Source: Elusimicrobiota bacterium (GTDB lineage Bacteria; Elusimicrobiota; Elusimicrobia; UBA1565). Taken from it: a stretch of DNA of 40,428 bases. Shown here piece after piece: positions 22,355 to 30,503 of this stretch; position 1 is the first letter of the stretch; the number at the start of each line of letters is the position of its first letter. The DNA lies in NCBI GenBank assembly GCA_016218495.1, contig JACRDU010000056.1:1-40428 (forward strand), in the 5' to 3' direction. Both the position numbers and the translations under genes were made by a program. The notes under the pieces are model-generated. The model saw nothing but the letters and a program-made list of their open reading frames with translations, ran no database searches and was not told the DNA's origin.

Positions 22355-22454
22355 GGCGGTGGGGTTAGGGTAAGGGGCAGGCCCCCCCGGGTCAAGGGAT
22401 GTTTCGACTCCGCCGCCTAGCCGTCTTTCAAGGCGGATTCAAGACGGGTCGGGC

Positions 22455-22498
22455 CAGTCAAGGATCAGCTTGTTTTATTGGATATTCTTCCTTGACTG
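22455..22498. promoter_or_regulatory. 10-bp inverted repeat around an AT-rich island
   Basis: CAGTCAAGGA (22455-22464) and TCCTTGACTG (22489-22498) are perfect inverted copies separated by 24 nt of unusually AT-rich DNA that contains TATTCT. It sits in the divergent region between the radical SAM gene and the C39-like peptidase gene, the normal position of an operator. As an RNA it would also form a 10-bp hairpin with a 24-nt loop. No known regulator motif is recognised. Confidence 0.45.
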
Positions 22499-22552
22499 AG
22501 GATTTCATGGGGGGTCCCCCGGCTTCCGGCTATCCATGGGGCGGAGGGTCCA

Positions 22553-24070
22553 ATGAAAACCATGATCGAAATCCTCGCCGCCCTGCTCCTGGCCGCGCCG
22601 GTCTGCGCGCAGGAGGTCGTCGACCGCTCGTTTAGTCCGGTCCGGCCGGAGCTGGCGGACGGACTCGCGCCGGTCTTCGAGCCGCGCCTGGCCGCCCTGG
22701 AGGCGCGCCTCGCCGCGTTGACCCCGGGCCTCTACCATCCGCCCCAGGAGGTGGGCGTCCTCTTGAGCGACTTCAAGGAGCTGGGGGACCAGGCCTACGG
22801 CGCCGGGGTGCGGGGACCGCTGATGGACCGCATCCTGAAGTCTATGGAGGCCTGCGACCAGCGCCTCGACGAGTCGCTGGACAAGGACGGGGTGGTCCTG
22901 GAGTATGCTCTGCGGGGACTCGACGCCGAGGTGCGCTCCTTCCTGGGCCAGGCCGAAGCGGCTTCGGCCGACGGTTCGCTGGAGGGCGCCCTGCCCGCGC
23001 TGCGCGAACGCTACCTGCGGCGCTACCACGGACAGGACGGCCTGCTGCTCGCCATGTACGTCTCGCTCTACCGGGGCTCTACCTCGGCGGGCTATTTCGG
23101 CGCCCAGGGTTCGACCAGGCGCTCGCTCGACACCAAGGTCAATCCGGCCGCCAAGCGCATGGCCGCGCTCGTCCCCAAGGTCAAGCGCCTCGAGGACCTG
23201 CTCGGCCTCGACCCGACGGCCGAGCCTTCCAGGCCGATGGAGCGGAGGATCGAGTCGCCCGAAGAGTCCATGGAACGGGCCAAGATGATGTTCGTCCCCG
23301 AGCGCGCCACCCTGCGCGCCCTGGGCGACGAGATCGGCGTCGCCGTCGAGGCCTACAAGCCGCGCCTGCCCAAAGGGCTCTCCGGGGTCAAGGAGGCCGC
23401 CCCGCCTGCCCCGGTCATCCTCCCGGCCGAGCAGGAGGCCCAGCGCTTCTTCAAGACCCCGCGCGGGCTCTATGAAGGAGGGACGGCCCTTGACGACGAG
23501 CTGGCCGACAGGCGGAAGGGATACGAAGCCCGCAAGAAGGGGGAGACCGCCAGGGTCGGCGACCCGTACGGACGCGCCCGGCTCGTGCACCGTCAGCAGG
23601 GCCAGACCTGCGCCGTCGTCGCCCAGCAGCAGGTGCTCCAGGAACTGGGGCTCCTGCCCAAGGGCTCTGCGTGGCGCGCCGAGCGCCTGCTCGCCCGGGA
23701 GGCCGGCCCACAAAACGACTATGAGGTGAACGGAGCCCCGTGGGAGAGCTGGGGGCGGCTGCTGACCGAGCGCGGCGTCCTGGTCCGCACGCGCGCCGAC
23801 GCGCCCAACTCCGAGCTCGAGGCCGCCGTGAAGACCGGCAAGCTCGTCATCGTCGACGTCGACGCCGGCCTGCTCTGGCGGTCTCCGCGCTTCTCCGGCG
23901 GGGGACACGCCGTCGTCGTCACCGGGGCCGAGGTCGGGCGCAAGGACGGGAAGGTCAAGGGGTACTACATCAACGACAGCGGGACGGGCGAGGCGGCGCG
24001 CTTTGTGAGCGCGGAGCTCATGCTGTCGTCCTTCCGCAAGCGCCGCGGGCGCTTCATCGCCGTGCAATAG
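22553..24070 (+). CDS. Secreted C39-like (papain-fold) cysteine peptidase
   Basis: A 505-residue exported protein. The signal peptide (to ~19) leads to a long helical region (~30-280), then a C-terminal papain-like domain (~300-500). The catalytic order fits the C39 family: Gln351 and Cys353 in QQGQTCAVV, His452 in GGHAVVVTG, then Asn474/Asp475 in YYINDSG. C39-like domains cleave peptides, often double-Gly leaders, but exported stand-alone versions have varied roles. The N-terminal region has no recognised family. GGAGG ~7 nt before ATG 22553 sets the start. The response regulator begins 8 nt after its stop, so the peptidase and receiver are likely co-transcribed. Confidence 0.75.
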   Translation: MKTMIEILAALLLAAPVCAQEVVDRSFSPVRPELADGLAPVFEPRLAALEARLAALTPGLYHPPQEVGVLLSDFKELGDQAYGAGVRGPLMDRILKSMEACDQRLDESLDKDGVVLEYALRGLDAEVRSFLGQAEAASADGSLEGALPALRERYLRRYHGQDGLLLAMYVSLYRGSTSAGYFGAQGSTRRSLDTKVNPAAKRMAALVPKVKRLEDLLGLDPTAEPSRPMERRIESPEESMERAKMMFVPERATLRALGDEIGVAVEAYKPRLPKGLSGVKEAAPPAPVILPAEQEAQRFFKTPRGLYEGGTALDDELADRRKGYEARKKGETARVGDPYGRARLVHRQQGQTCAVVAQQQVLQELGLLPKGSAWRAERLLAREAGPQNDYEVNGAPWESWGRLLTERGVLVRTRADAPNSELEAAVKTGKLVIVDVDAGLLWRSPRFSGGGHAVVVTGAEVGRKDGKVKGYYINDSGTGEAARFVSAELMLSSFRKRRGRFIAVQ

Positions 24071-24078
24071 GGGGAGCG

Positions 24079-24447
24079 ATGAAGAGACTAGCCGTCGTGA
24101 TCGATGACGACGCGGATTTACGGGACATCCTGGAGAGGACGCTGGAGGCCGACTTCGAGGTGCGAGCGGTCAAGGATGGGCCGGAGGGCCTGCGTGCCTG
24201 CTGGTCCGAGGCCCCCAGCGTCGTCCTGGTCGACATGCAGCTGCCCGGCATGGGCGGGCTGGAGGTGCTCCGAGCCCTGGGGGGCGACCCGCGCAGCCGG
24301 GGCGTGCCCATCGTGGCTTTTTCGGCGGCGCGCTTCGACTCGCCCGAGCGCGGGACCGTCCTGGGGCGGCCCGGCGTCAGGGCGCTGCTCGACAAGATAG
24401 ACGGCCCGCGCGCCTTCCTCGCCGCGGCACGGGCGGCCGCCGGTTGA
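24079..24447 (+). CDS. Single-domain response regulator (receiver only)
   Basis: A 122-residue CheY-like receiver without an output domain. The acidic pocket is Asp9-Asp11 (VIDDDAD), the phosphorylated Asp52 lies in LVDMQLPGMGG, the Ser/Thr switch is in VAFSAAR and the conserved Lys in LLDKIDG. Such proteins relay phosphate between kinases or act by protein binding. The next gene is a sensor kinase with its own promoter. GGGGAG lies a few nt before the ATG. The gene overlaps nothing and is 8 nt after the C39-like peptidase gene. Confidence 0.88.
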   Translation: MKRLAVVIDDDADLRDILERTLEADFEVRAVKDGPEGLRACWSEAPSVVLVDMQLPGMGGLEVLRALGGDPRSRGVPIVAFSAARFDSPERGTVLGRPGVRALLDKIDGPRAFLAAARAAAG

Positions 24448-24473
24448 CGGCGACGCGGGGGATGCGATGTAAT
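24444..24473 (+). promoter_or_regulatory. Sigma70-type promoter of the sensor kinase gene
   Basis: TTGACG (24444-24449), an 18-nt spacer and TGTAAT (24468-24473), ending 8 nt before GTG 24482. The -35 overlaps the stop codon of the receiver gene. There is no ribosome site, so the mRNA is probably leaderless with a GTG start. Confidence 0.6.
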
Positions 24474-24481
24474 CACCCCCG

Positions 24482-25909
24482 GTGAACATCCGCACCCAGC
24501 TGACCCTGCTCGCCTCGGGCCTCGTCGTCCTCACCGTCCTTCTGACCGGGGGCCTCCAGTTCGTCTCGGAGGGCCGGGCGGAACGCGCCGAGCAGCAGGA
24601 GCGTCTGGCGGGGCTGAGCGAGTCCCTGGCCGCGCGGGCGCGGGCGGCGGCGGGGGACCTGGATGCGCTCGAAGACCCCGCCCTGGAACTCGTCGAGTCG
24701 AGCGAAGCGGCCTACGTGTGGGTGCTCGACCCGCTGGGCAAGGTGCTCCTGGAGAGGCCCTTCGACTCGGCGACCCACGGCTCCCTGGAGCGCTCGATGA
24801 ACGCCGTGCTCGACGCGCTCAAGGCCGGCGGGCGCGTGGAGAACCGGCGCGAGTGGTCGTCCGTCGCCGTGGTCGAGCACGTGTATCCGCTGAGCGTGGG
24901 GGGGCGGCCGGCCGCCCTGGTCGTGGGCTTCGACCGCGCCGCCTCCGAGGCCCGCATGGCCGAGCGCCTGCGCGCCCGCCTGGGACGGGCGGCACGCCTC
25001 GCCGTCATCCCGCTCTTGTGCGGCGTGCTGGCGGCCTCCTGGATGGCCCGGCGCCTCACGCGCACCCTCGACAAGCTGGCGGCCGGAGCCGCGCGCATCG
25101 GGCAGGGCCATCTGTCCGCCCGCGTGCTCACCACGCGCGCCGACGAGCTCGGCGAGCTCTCCGAGGAGTTCAACGCCATGGGCCGCAAGCTCGAGGAGCT
25201 CGAGGAGCTCAAGGACCAGTTCCTGGCCAAGATCACCCACGACCTGCGCAGCCCGCTGAGCGCCGTGGTCGGCTACGCCGGGCTGCTCGAGATGGGCAAT
25301 GACGGCCCGGTGACGCCCAAGCAGCTGCGCTCGCTCAAGCTCATCGTGGAGAGCGCCAACTACCTGGCCGAGCTCATCGACAACATCCTGGACCTGACCA
25401 AGATGGAGGCCGGACGGATGACCTATGAGCCGGTCCCGGTCGACCTGGCCGCCTCGGCCGCGGCCGTGGCCGAGCAGCTGGGGGTCAAGGCGGCGGAGTA
25501 CGGCGTCCGGCTCGACGTCTCGGGCGTCCCGCGCCGGACGACGGTCGTCGCCGACGAGCAGGCCCTGCGCCGCGTGCTCGTCAACCTGCTCTCGAATTCG
25601 CTCAAGTTCACCCCGTCTGGCGGGGTCGTCGCGGTCGAGTGGTCCCGCACGCCGGAGGGGGCGGACCGCGTCGGGGTCCGGGACACCGGAATCGGCATCC
25701 CCGCCGACAAGACCGGCATGCTCTTCACCAAGTTCACCCAGGTGGCCGAGACGGCCAACAAGGTGCGTCCGGCGCGCGGAACCGGCCTGGGCCTGGCCAT
25801 CTGCAAGGAGATCGTCGAAGCCCACGGCGGGCGCATCTGGGCCGAGAGCGAATACGGGAAGGGTTCGGTCTTCTTCTTCACCCTGCCCCCGGCGGCGGCC
25901 GAGGGCTAG
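24482..25909 (+). CDS. Transmembrane sensor histidine kinase
   Basis: A 475-residue inner-membrane kinase: TM1 (~8-25), an extracytoplasmic sensor (~26-168), TM2 (~170-187), HAMP (~188-242), and a HisKA domain with the phospho-acceptor His253 in AKITHDLRSPLS. The HATPase domain has an N box (NLLSNSLKF), G1 (DTGIGIPADK) and G2 (RGTGLGLAICKEI). All kinase motifs are intact. The stimulus is unknown; the sensor has no recognised PAS or Cache signature. It is flanked by a receiver-only regulator upstream and an OmpR-type regulator on the opposite strand whose stop overlaps its own by 4 nt (CTAG). Either or both may be partners. Confidence 0.92.
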   Translation: MNIRTQLTLLASGLVVLTVLLTGGLQFVSEGRAERAEQQERLAGLSESLAARARAAAGDLDALEDPALELVESSEAAYVWVLDPLGKVLLERPFDSATHGSLERSMNAVLDALKAGGRVENRREWSSVAVVEHVYPLSVGGRPAALVVGFDRAASEARMAERLRARLGRAARLAVIPLLCGVLAASWMARRLTRTLDKLAAGAARIGQGHLSARVLTTRADELGELSEEFNAMGRKLEELEELKDQFLAKITHDLRSPLSAVVGYAGLLEMGNDGPVTPKQLRSLKLIVESANYLAELIDNILDLTKMEAGRMTYEPVPVDLAASAAAVAEQLGVKAAEYGVRLDVSGVPRRTTVVADEQALRRVLVNLLSNSLKFTPSGGVVAVEWSRTPEGADRVGVRDTGIGIPADKTGMLFTKFTQVAETANKVRPARGTGLGLAICKEIVEAHGGRIWAESEYGKGSVFFFTLPPAAAEG

Positions 25910-26592
25910 CCGAAGTAGCGGAAGCCCTTGCCGGGCACGTTCTGGATGCGGTCGGAGACCTCGGGGGGGAGCTTCTTGCGCAGGTTCCCGATGTGCGTGT
26001 CTATCACATGGTCGACGGTCACCGTCTTCCACAGGGTCGACAGGATGTACCTGCGGCTGAGGACCTGGGGGCGCTTGCGCACGAGGAAGAAGAGCAGCTC
26101 CACCTCTTTGGCCGTGAGCTTGGGCAGGGCCGCCCCTCTGTAGCGCACGACCAGGGCTTCGCGGTCGATGGAGAGCTCCCCGGCCTCCAGCGCCCCGCCC
26201 TCCTCCCGTTCCAGGCCCACGCGGCGCAGCAGGGACTCGACCCACATCAAGGCTTCGCGCGGGTGGACGGGCTTGACGAGGTAATGGTCCGCCCCGGCCT
26301 CGAAGCCCTCGCCTTTCTGCTCCAGGCCTCCGCGGCCCGTCATCATGATGACGGGGGTCTTCGCCATGCTCTTGTGGGCGCGCACGGCGCGGCAGAACTC
26401 CAGGCCGCTGCCGTCGGGCAGCTCGATGTCCAGCATGACCAGGTCGGGGGACTTGGTGCGGAACTCGTTGAGGCCCACGGAGGCCAGGTCGGCCTCCAGC
26501 ACGCGGTAGCCGGCGGTTTCCAGGACCGAGCGCAGCGGCTCCCGCACCAGGGCGTCGTCTTCGACGAGGAGGATGGTCTTGGCTTCCGCCAT
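25906..26592 (-). CDS. OmpR/PhoB-type response regulator
   Basis: A 228-residue DNA-binding regulator: a receiver (1-118) with acidic residues 11-13 (VEDD), phospho-site Asp55 in VMLDIELPDG, Thr85 and Lys107 (LVKPVHP), then a winged helix (~140-228) with DTHIGNLRKKL as the recognition-helix region and VPGKGFRYFG at the C-terminus. I prefer ATG 26592 (MAEAKTILL) because the -10 box TACGAT runs into the upstream in-frame ATG at 26604. It is convergent with the sensor kinase gene, its likely partner, which is an uncommon arrangement for a kinase-regulator pair. Confidence 0.92.
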   Translation of the reverse strand: MAEAKTILLVEDDALVREPLRSVLETAGYRVLEADLASVGLNEFRTKSPDLVMLDIELPDGSGLEFCRAVRAHKSMAKTPVIMMTGRGGLEQKGEGFEAGADHYLVKPVHPREALMWVESLLRRVGLEREEGGALEAGELSIDREALVVRYRGAALPKLTAKEVELLFFLVRKRPQVLSRRYILSTLWKTVTVDHVIDTHIGNLRKKLPPEVSDRIQNVPGKGFRYFG

Positions 26593-26602
26593 GGCGCAGT
26601 GC

Positions 26603-26631
26603 ATCGTAACAGAGATTCAAGGCGCCTTCAA
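26603..26631 (-). promoter_or_regulatory. Promoter of the OmpR-type regulator with AT-rich upstream tract
   Basis: On the minus strand: TTGAAG (26626-26631), exactly 17 nt, then TACGAT (26603-26608), ending 10 nt before ATG 26592. An AT-rich block at about 26646-26690 lies upstream of the -35 and could act as an UP element. This promoter decides the start choice. Confidence 0.6.
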
Positions 26632-26719
26632 GCCGTTCTGTCGCTGTGGAATAAATTCATTAAAAACAAACACTTTTCTCTTTCATGCGGAATTCATTCC
26701 GGGCCCGGGCGGATTCCGG

Positions 26720-26725
26720 CATCCT
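26720..26725 (+). promoter_or_regulatory. -10-like element next to the multi-TM protein start
   Basis: CATCCT, 6 nt before ATG 26732, with no ribosome site between. Confidence 0.3.
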
Positions 26726-26731
26726 GTGGGC

Positions 26732-28213
26732 ATGGAAATCCAAATCAGCCCCATCAAGCCGGTCTTCGACCACACGCGGCCGCAGCTGCCCATGCCGCTG
26801 CCGCCCATCCCGCTCCTTCCTCCGCATAAGCGTGACAGGCGGGAACGGCGCCGGAGCGTCCCTTATATGCCGCTCGCCGAAGCGCCCGCGCCGGTCTTCC
26901 TGTCCGGGGGCGCGCCGGCGGTGGCGACGGTTGCCGTGTCGCGCCAGGCCGCCTTCCTGCGCTCCGTGGCCCGCGCCTTGGAGGACGGCTTCCTGAGCAA
27001 GCTGGCGCTCCGGCTGGCCGCCCCGGCCTTCGCCGCCAGCGCCGTCTTCCTGGCCTTCCAGGTCATGTCCCTCACCGACGAGGGGGAGGCTCAGAAATAC
27101 GCGGCGGTGGTCATGCCGTCCGTCGCCGCCGAGCGCGCTCTGCGCCCGGCCGCCGCCCCCGAACCGGCTCCGGCCGACCCGCGCAGCCTCATCATCCCCG
27201 AGGAGCTGGGGGCGCCCTCGGCCCGGGTGACGGACGCCCCGGCCGCCGTCGGGCCCGCCGCTCCGGAGCCGGAGCAGGGGCCGCAGTCCGCCGAGGATGC
27301 GGGCGCCGCTGTGGCCCTCGCCGATGCCCTCAAGGACGACCCCCGCCTCGCGCGCCCCGGGGCCGCCGGACGCGAGCGCATCGCCTGGGGCGGCATCCGG
27401 TTCCAGAGCACGGCTCCCCTGGGCGGGGAGTTCCGCCAGCTGCGCGAGCCCAAGCCCGCGGCCGTTTTGGGGCGGGCGGCCGGCGCGCCCGCCGCGGGCG
27501 GGGCGTCCCGCCGCTCGGCCTTGTCGCGCTCGGCGCGCCGCCTGGCGGGAGGTTCCAAGGTCTTGCCCGGCTCCGCCCAGCGGGCGATGGGACAGCTCAA
27601 GCTGGCGCGGACCCTCTCGGTGGGAGGCGCGCAGTCCTCTTCCTTCGAGACGGCCCGGCAGGGCTCCGGGGACGCCTTCGAGCAGGCCAAGAGCATCGGC
27701 GGCGCGGGCCTGAGCGCCGACGCCATGCCCAACACCGGCCTTTCCGGCGGGGCTCCGGACGTCACCGCCGCCCCGTCCACCGGCCCCGGCGAGAACAAGA
27801 CCCCCTACCAGGACAAGGTCGACGACGCCAAGAAGAAGAACGGCATGACGAAGATGATGCTCATCCTCGGGGCCCTGCTGCTGGCGGCGGGCGCGGCGCT
27901 GCTCGTCATGGCCCAGGGCGACCTCGAGCCGGCCACGAAGACGATGCTGACGAACATCGGCTATGCCCTGCTCGGCGCCGGCGCGGCGATGGTCCTGGCG
28001 GGCTTCATGATGGGCCGGCAGGCCAAGGACGACGGCAAGGCGGTGGCCGACCAGTACGGCCAGACCGAGCAGGGAGCCGTCATCGAGGACTGCGCGGACC
28101 AGGCCCTGGGCAAGCGGGACTGCGCGCCGAAGGCGGTGGAACAGCCCAAGACGACGGTGGGCACGGCGGCGGCGGCCGAGCGGGAGGCCGGGAATTCGCT
28201 GGGGGGGCGGTGA
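26732..28213 (+). CDS. Membrane protein with Pro/Ala-rich linker, unknown
   Basis: A 493-residue protein. The N-terminus (1-50) is Pro-rich and cytosolic-looking (PMPLPPIPLLPPHKRDRRER), followed by one TM helix (~90-110), a long Ala/Pro/Gly-rich low-complexity segment (~125-370) and two closely spaced TM helices near the C-terminus (~372-430) around a short loop. A basic motif and a predicted disordered tail follow. I recognise no family. Its position just upstream of a Ser/Thr kinase gene (48 nt gap) suggests, but does not show, a link. The start at 26732 was chosen for the -10-like hexamer 6 nt before it and the Pro-rich N-terminus. Confidence 0.6.
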   Translation: MEIQISPIKPVFDHTRPQLPMPLPPIPLLPPHKRDRRERRRSVPYMPLAEAPAPVFLSGGAPAVATVAVSRQAAFLRSVARALEDGFLSKLALRLAAPAFAASAVFLAFQVMSLTDEGEAQKYAAVVMPSVAAERALRPAAAPEPAPADPRSLIIPEELGAPSARVTDAPAAVGPAAPEPEQGPQSAEDAGAAVALADALKDDPRLARPGAAGRERIAWGGIRFQSTAPLGGEFRQLREPKPAAVLGRAAGAPAAGGASRRSALSRSARRLAGGSKVLPGSAQRAMGQLKLARTLSVGGAQSSSFETARQGSGDAFEQAKSIGGAGLSADAMPNTGLSGGAPDVTAAPSTGPGENKTPYQDKVDDAKKKNGMTKMMLILGALLLAAGAALLVMAQGDLEPATKTMLTNIGYALLGAGAAMVLAGFMMGRQAKDDGKAVADQYGQTEQGAVIEDCADQALGKRDCAPKAVEQPKTTVGTAAAAEREAGNSLGGR

Positions 28214-28248
28214 GCCGGCTCCCTCTGGAAGGCCTCCGGCATCCCATG

Positions 28249-28254
28249 TATCCT
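28249..28254 (+). promoter_or_regulatory. -10-like element next to the Ser/Thr kinase GTG start
   Basis: TATCCT, 7 nt before GTG 28262, with a weak TGGAAG 17 nt upstream as a possible -35 and no ribosome site. Confidence 0.4.
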
Positions 28255-28261
28255 AGAGCCC

Positions 28262-29794
28262 GTGACCTCGCTGCTCCTGACCCTGTTCTTCTCCCTGCCC
28301 GCGCGGGCGGGAACGGAGAGCCGCGACACCAAGTCGGCCTTCGAGCTGGCGGGACCCGCGGTGAAGCTCATCGACGAGAGCAGCCTCTCCAGGGAGGAGC
28401 TGGCCGAGTTGGGCAAGCGCTACGCCCAGCGCGGCCTGACCCAGGGGGAGATCGACGAGGCTCCCCGCGAGACCCAGCGGCGGATGGACGCGGTGGATGC
28501 CAAGGGCGTCAAGCTGGCCGAGCTCAGCCGCGGCATCGACGCGGCGCTGGAGGCCGGCGACGATGGGGCTTTCCGGCGGCTGCTGGGCGAGCGCGAGGCG
28601 CTGCGCACGAGCCTCACCAAGGACCATGACGCCCTGGTCGAGCTCCAGAAGACCCTGCGTGCCATATGGAAGCGGGCCGAATACGAGGCGATGGCCGGCA
28701 TCCTGACCCGCAAGCCGTCGGGCAAGGACTTCCTCGAGATGGAGCGCGCCAAGGATTTCCACGGCAAGGTGACCAAGTACTATGAGCAGGCCCGGGCCGC
28801 GCTGGCCCGCGACGAGCAGTTCCATGCCGAGAGGCTGGCCGCGCGGGAGCGCCGCCGCCGGGCGCGCCTGCGCCTCGCGGTCGGGGCGGCGGCCGCGGCG
28901 CTGCTGGTGCCGGCCGGCATCTTCCTGTGGCGTTCGCGGCGCGCTGCCGCGCTGCCGTTCACGGCCACCGTCCCGGTCAACATGGCCGACGGCGCCCTGC
29001 TGGGCGGCATCTACCGCGTCGACCGCGAGGTGGGGCGCGGGGCGATGGGCGTCGTCTACGAAGCGATGGATATGGCGCTCAACCGCAAGGTGGCGCTCAA
29101 GCGCATGCGCGACGAGCTGCGTCAGAACCCCCGCGAGCTCCAGCTGCTGCTGACCGAGGCGCAGGCCGTGGCGGCGCTCAAGCATCCGAACATCGTCGCC
29201 ATCTTCAACGTCCTGCAGGACAGGGGGGAGGTCTACCTCGTCTTCGAGTTCGTCGAGGGGACTACCCTGGGGGAGGCGGTGGCCGCGCGGAGCCTCCTCT
29301 CCCCGGTCCAGACCGTGGGCGTGGCGGCCCAGGTCGCGGCGGCGGTGGATTACGCGCATTCCCAGCGCGTCATCCACCGGGACCTCAAGCCCGCCAACGT
29401 CATGGTGTCGCCGGACGGACGGGCCAAGGTCATGGACTTCGGCATCGCCCACCAGGCGCAAGCGACCGTGGCGCGCCTCACCCGGGCGCAGAACTGGGGG
29501 ACCCCTGCCTACATGGCCCCGGAGCAGGAGCTGGGTCAGGTCTCCAAGGCCGCCGACATCTACAGCTTCGCCGCCTGCTGCTACGAGATGCTGACGGGGC
29601 GCCTGCCTTTCCCCGGCCCGAACTTCCTCGCCCAGAAGCAGCGGCTGGTCTTCGCCCCCCCCAGCTCCCTCGTCCCGACCCTCCCGAAGGCGGTCGACGA
29701 GGTCCTCGCCCGCGGCCTGGCCCCGGCCCCGCAGTCCCGCTTCGTCACGGCCTCGGCGCTGGTCTCGGCGCTGCAAGGGGCGCTGGGGACCTAG
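28262..29794 (+). CDS. Membrane Ser/Thr protein kinase (Hanks type)
   Basis: A 510-residue kinase. An N-terminal hydrophobic signal (1-16) is followed by a ~185-residue helical, charged extracytoplasmic region, a TM helix (~205-223) and a C-terminal Hanks kinase domain (~250-508). All catalytic elements are present: Gly loop VGRGAMGVVYE, Lys280 in VALK, Asp374 in HRDLKPANV, DFG at 392-394 and APE-type MAPEQ. The reversed layout (sensor before the TM, kinase after) differs from the common PknB order. The start is GTG at 28262. Two genes downstream on the same strand, a zinc-ribbon protein and a secreted helical protein, follow at 41 and 80 nt. Confidence 0.9.
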   Translation: MTSLLLTLFFSLPARAGTESRDTKSAFELAGPAVKLIDESSLSREELAELGKRYAQRGLTQGEIDEAPRETQRRMDAVDAKGVKLAELSRGIDAALEAGDDGAFRRLLGEREALRTSLTKDHDALVELQKTLRAIWKRAEYEAMAGILTRKPSGKDFLEMERAKDFHGKVTKYYEQARAALARDEQFHAERLAARERRRRARLRLAVGAAAAALLVPAGIFLWRSRRAAALPFTATVPVNMADGALLGGIYRVDREVGRGAMGVVYEAMDMALNRKVALKRMRDELRQNPRELQLLLTEAQAVAALKHPNIVAIFNVLQDRGEVYLVFEFVEGTTLGEAVAARSLLSPVQTVGVAAQVAAAVDYAHSQRVIHRDLKPANVMVSPDGRAKVMDFGIAHQAQATVARLTRAQNWGTPAYMAPEQELGQVSKAADIYSFAACCYEMLTGRLPFPGPNFLAQKQRLVFAPPSSLVPTLPKAVDEVLARGLAPAPQSRFVTASALVSALQGALGT

Positions 29795-29823
29795 GCACCC
29801 TGGCGCGCCGCGCATCCCGGGGT

Positions 29824-29829
29824 TATGCT
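29824..29829 (+). promoter_or_regulatory. -10-like element next to the zinc-ribbon gene start
   Basis: TATGCT, 6 nt before ATG 29836, no ribosome site. Confidence 0.35.
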
Positions 29830-29835
29830 TCGGAC

Positions 29836-30423
29836 ATGGGCGTCCCCGCCTGCCCGTCCTGCTCCCGGCCGGTCCAGCTCGGCAAGCCCACCTGCCTCTA
29901 CTGCGGCGCCCCGGTCTCGGGCGCGGCGCCGGCGGTGCCGCCGCCGCCTTCGCCCGAGCCGGCTACGGTGGCCTCCGCCGACGACCTGCAGACCCTGCTC
30001 AAGCTGGCCATGGACCACGCCGTGCAGGGGCGGCCGGCCGAGTCCCAGCGCATCATGGGCAAGGTCTTCATCGAAATCTCCGGCAAGGACATCAAAGACC
30101 TCTTCGACTTCGCCCTCCCGGTGTGGAGCCAGTCCCTCCAGGGAAGCCGGCACGCCGCCGCCCTGCCGGCCTTCGAGGCGTCCATCCGGGCGGCGGTGGC
30201 CTTGGCCGTCGGCGGGGGTTTCGCGGAGGCGTTCCAGAAGGTCCTGCCCATCCTCCAGCTCGTGGGCGCGGACCCCGCCCAGCACGCCATGCTGCCCCTG
30301 CTCTGCATCGGCCTCAAGGGCGCCGCGGCCGCCCCGCGGCCGGCGCCCGCCGCCCCGGCCCAGGACCCGACGCGCATCGTCGAACCGGGCGGCGCGGGGC
30401 ACAATTGGAACTTTGGCAAGTAG
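29836..30423 (+). CDS. Zinc-ribbon protein with helical domain, unknown
   Basis: A 195-residue cytosolic protein. Residues 1-27 form a rubredoxin-like zinc ribbon (CPSC and CLYC, four Cys). A Pro-rich linker and a helical domain (~48-160) follow. The C-terminus ends DPTRIVEPGG...NWNFGK; an exposed Thr in a basic-hydrophobic context could be a phosphorylation site for the adjacent kinase (inference). No family assigned. The gene begins 41 nt after the kinase gene. A 5-bp GC hairpin (GGCCC/GGGCC) lies in the intergenic region after it and is weak as a terminator. Confidence 0.65.
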   Translation: MGVPACPSCSRPVQLGKPTCLYCGAPVSGAAPAVPPPPSPEPATVASADDLQTLLKLAMDHAVQGRPAESQRIMGKVFIEISGKDIKDLFDFALPVWSQSLQGSRHAAALPAFEASIRAAVALAVGGGFAEAFQKVLPILQLVGADPAQHAMLPLLCIGLKGAAAAPRPAPAAPAQDPTRIVEPGGAGHNWNFGK

Positions 30424-30503
30424 GCCGTATGGGTCCAAAGGCCTATGTCGCGTGGGCCCTCCGGGCCATTGTCCTGAACCGTCCCCCAGGCTTTACTATG
30501 GGC

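Noticed and set aside
24473-26620. Minus-strand reading frame of 715 codons opposite the sensor kinase
   Set aside because: Kinase motifs on the plus strand are intact; the shadow frame has no domain.
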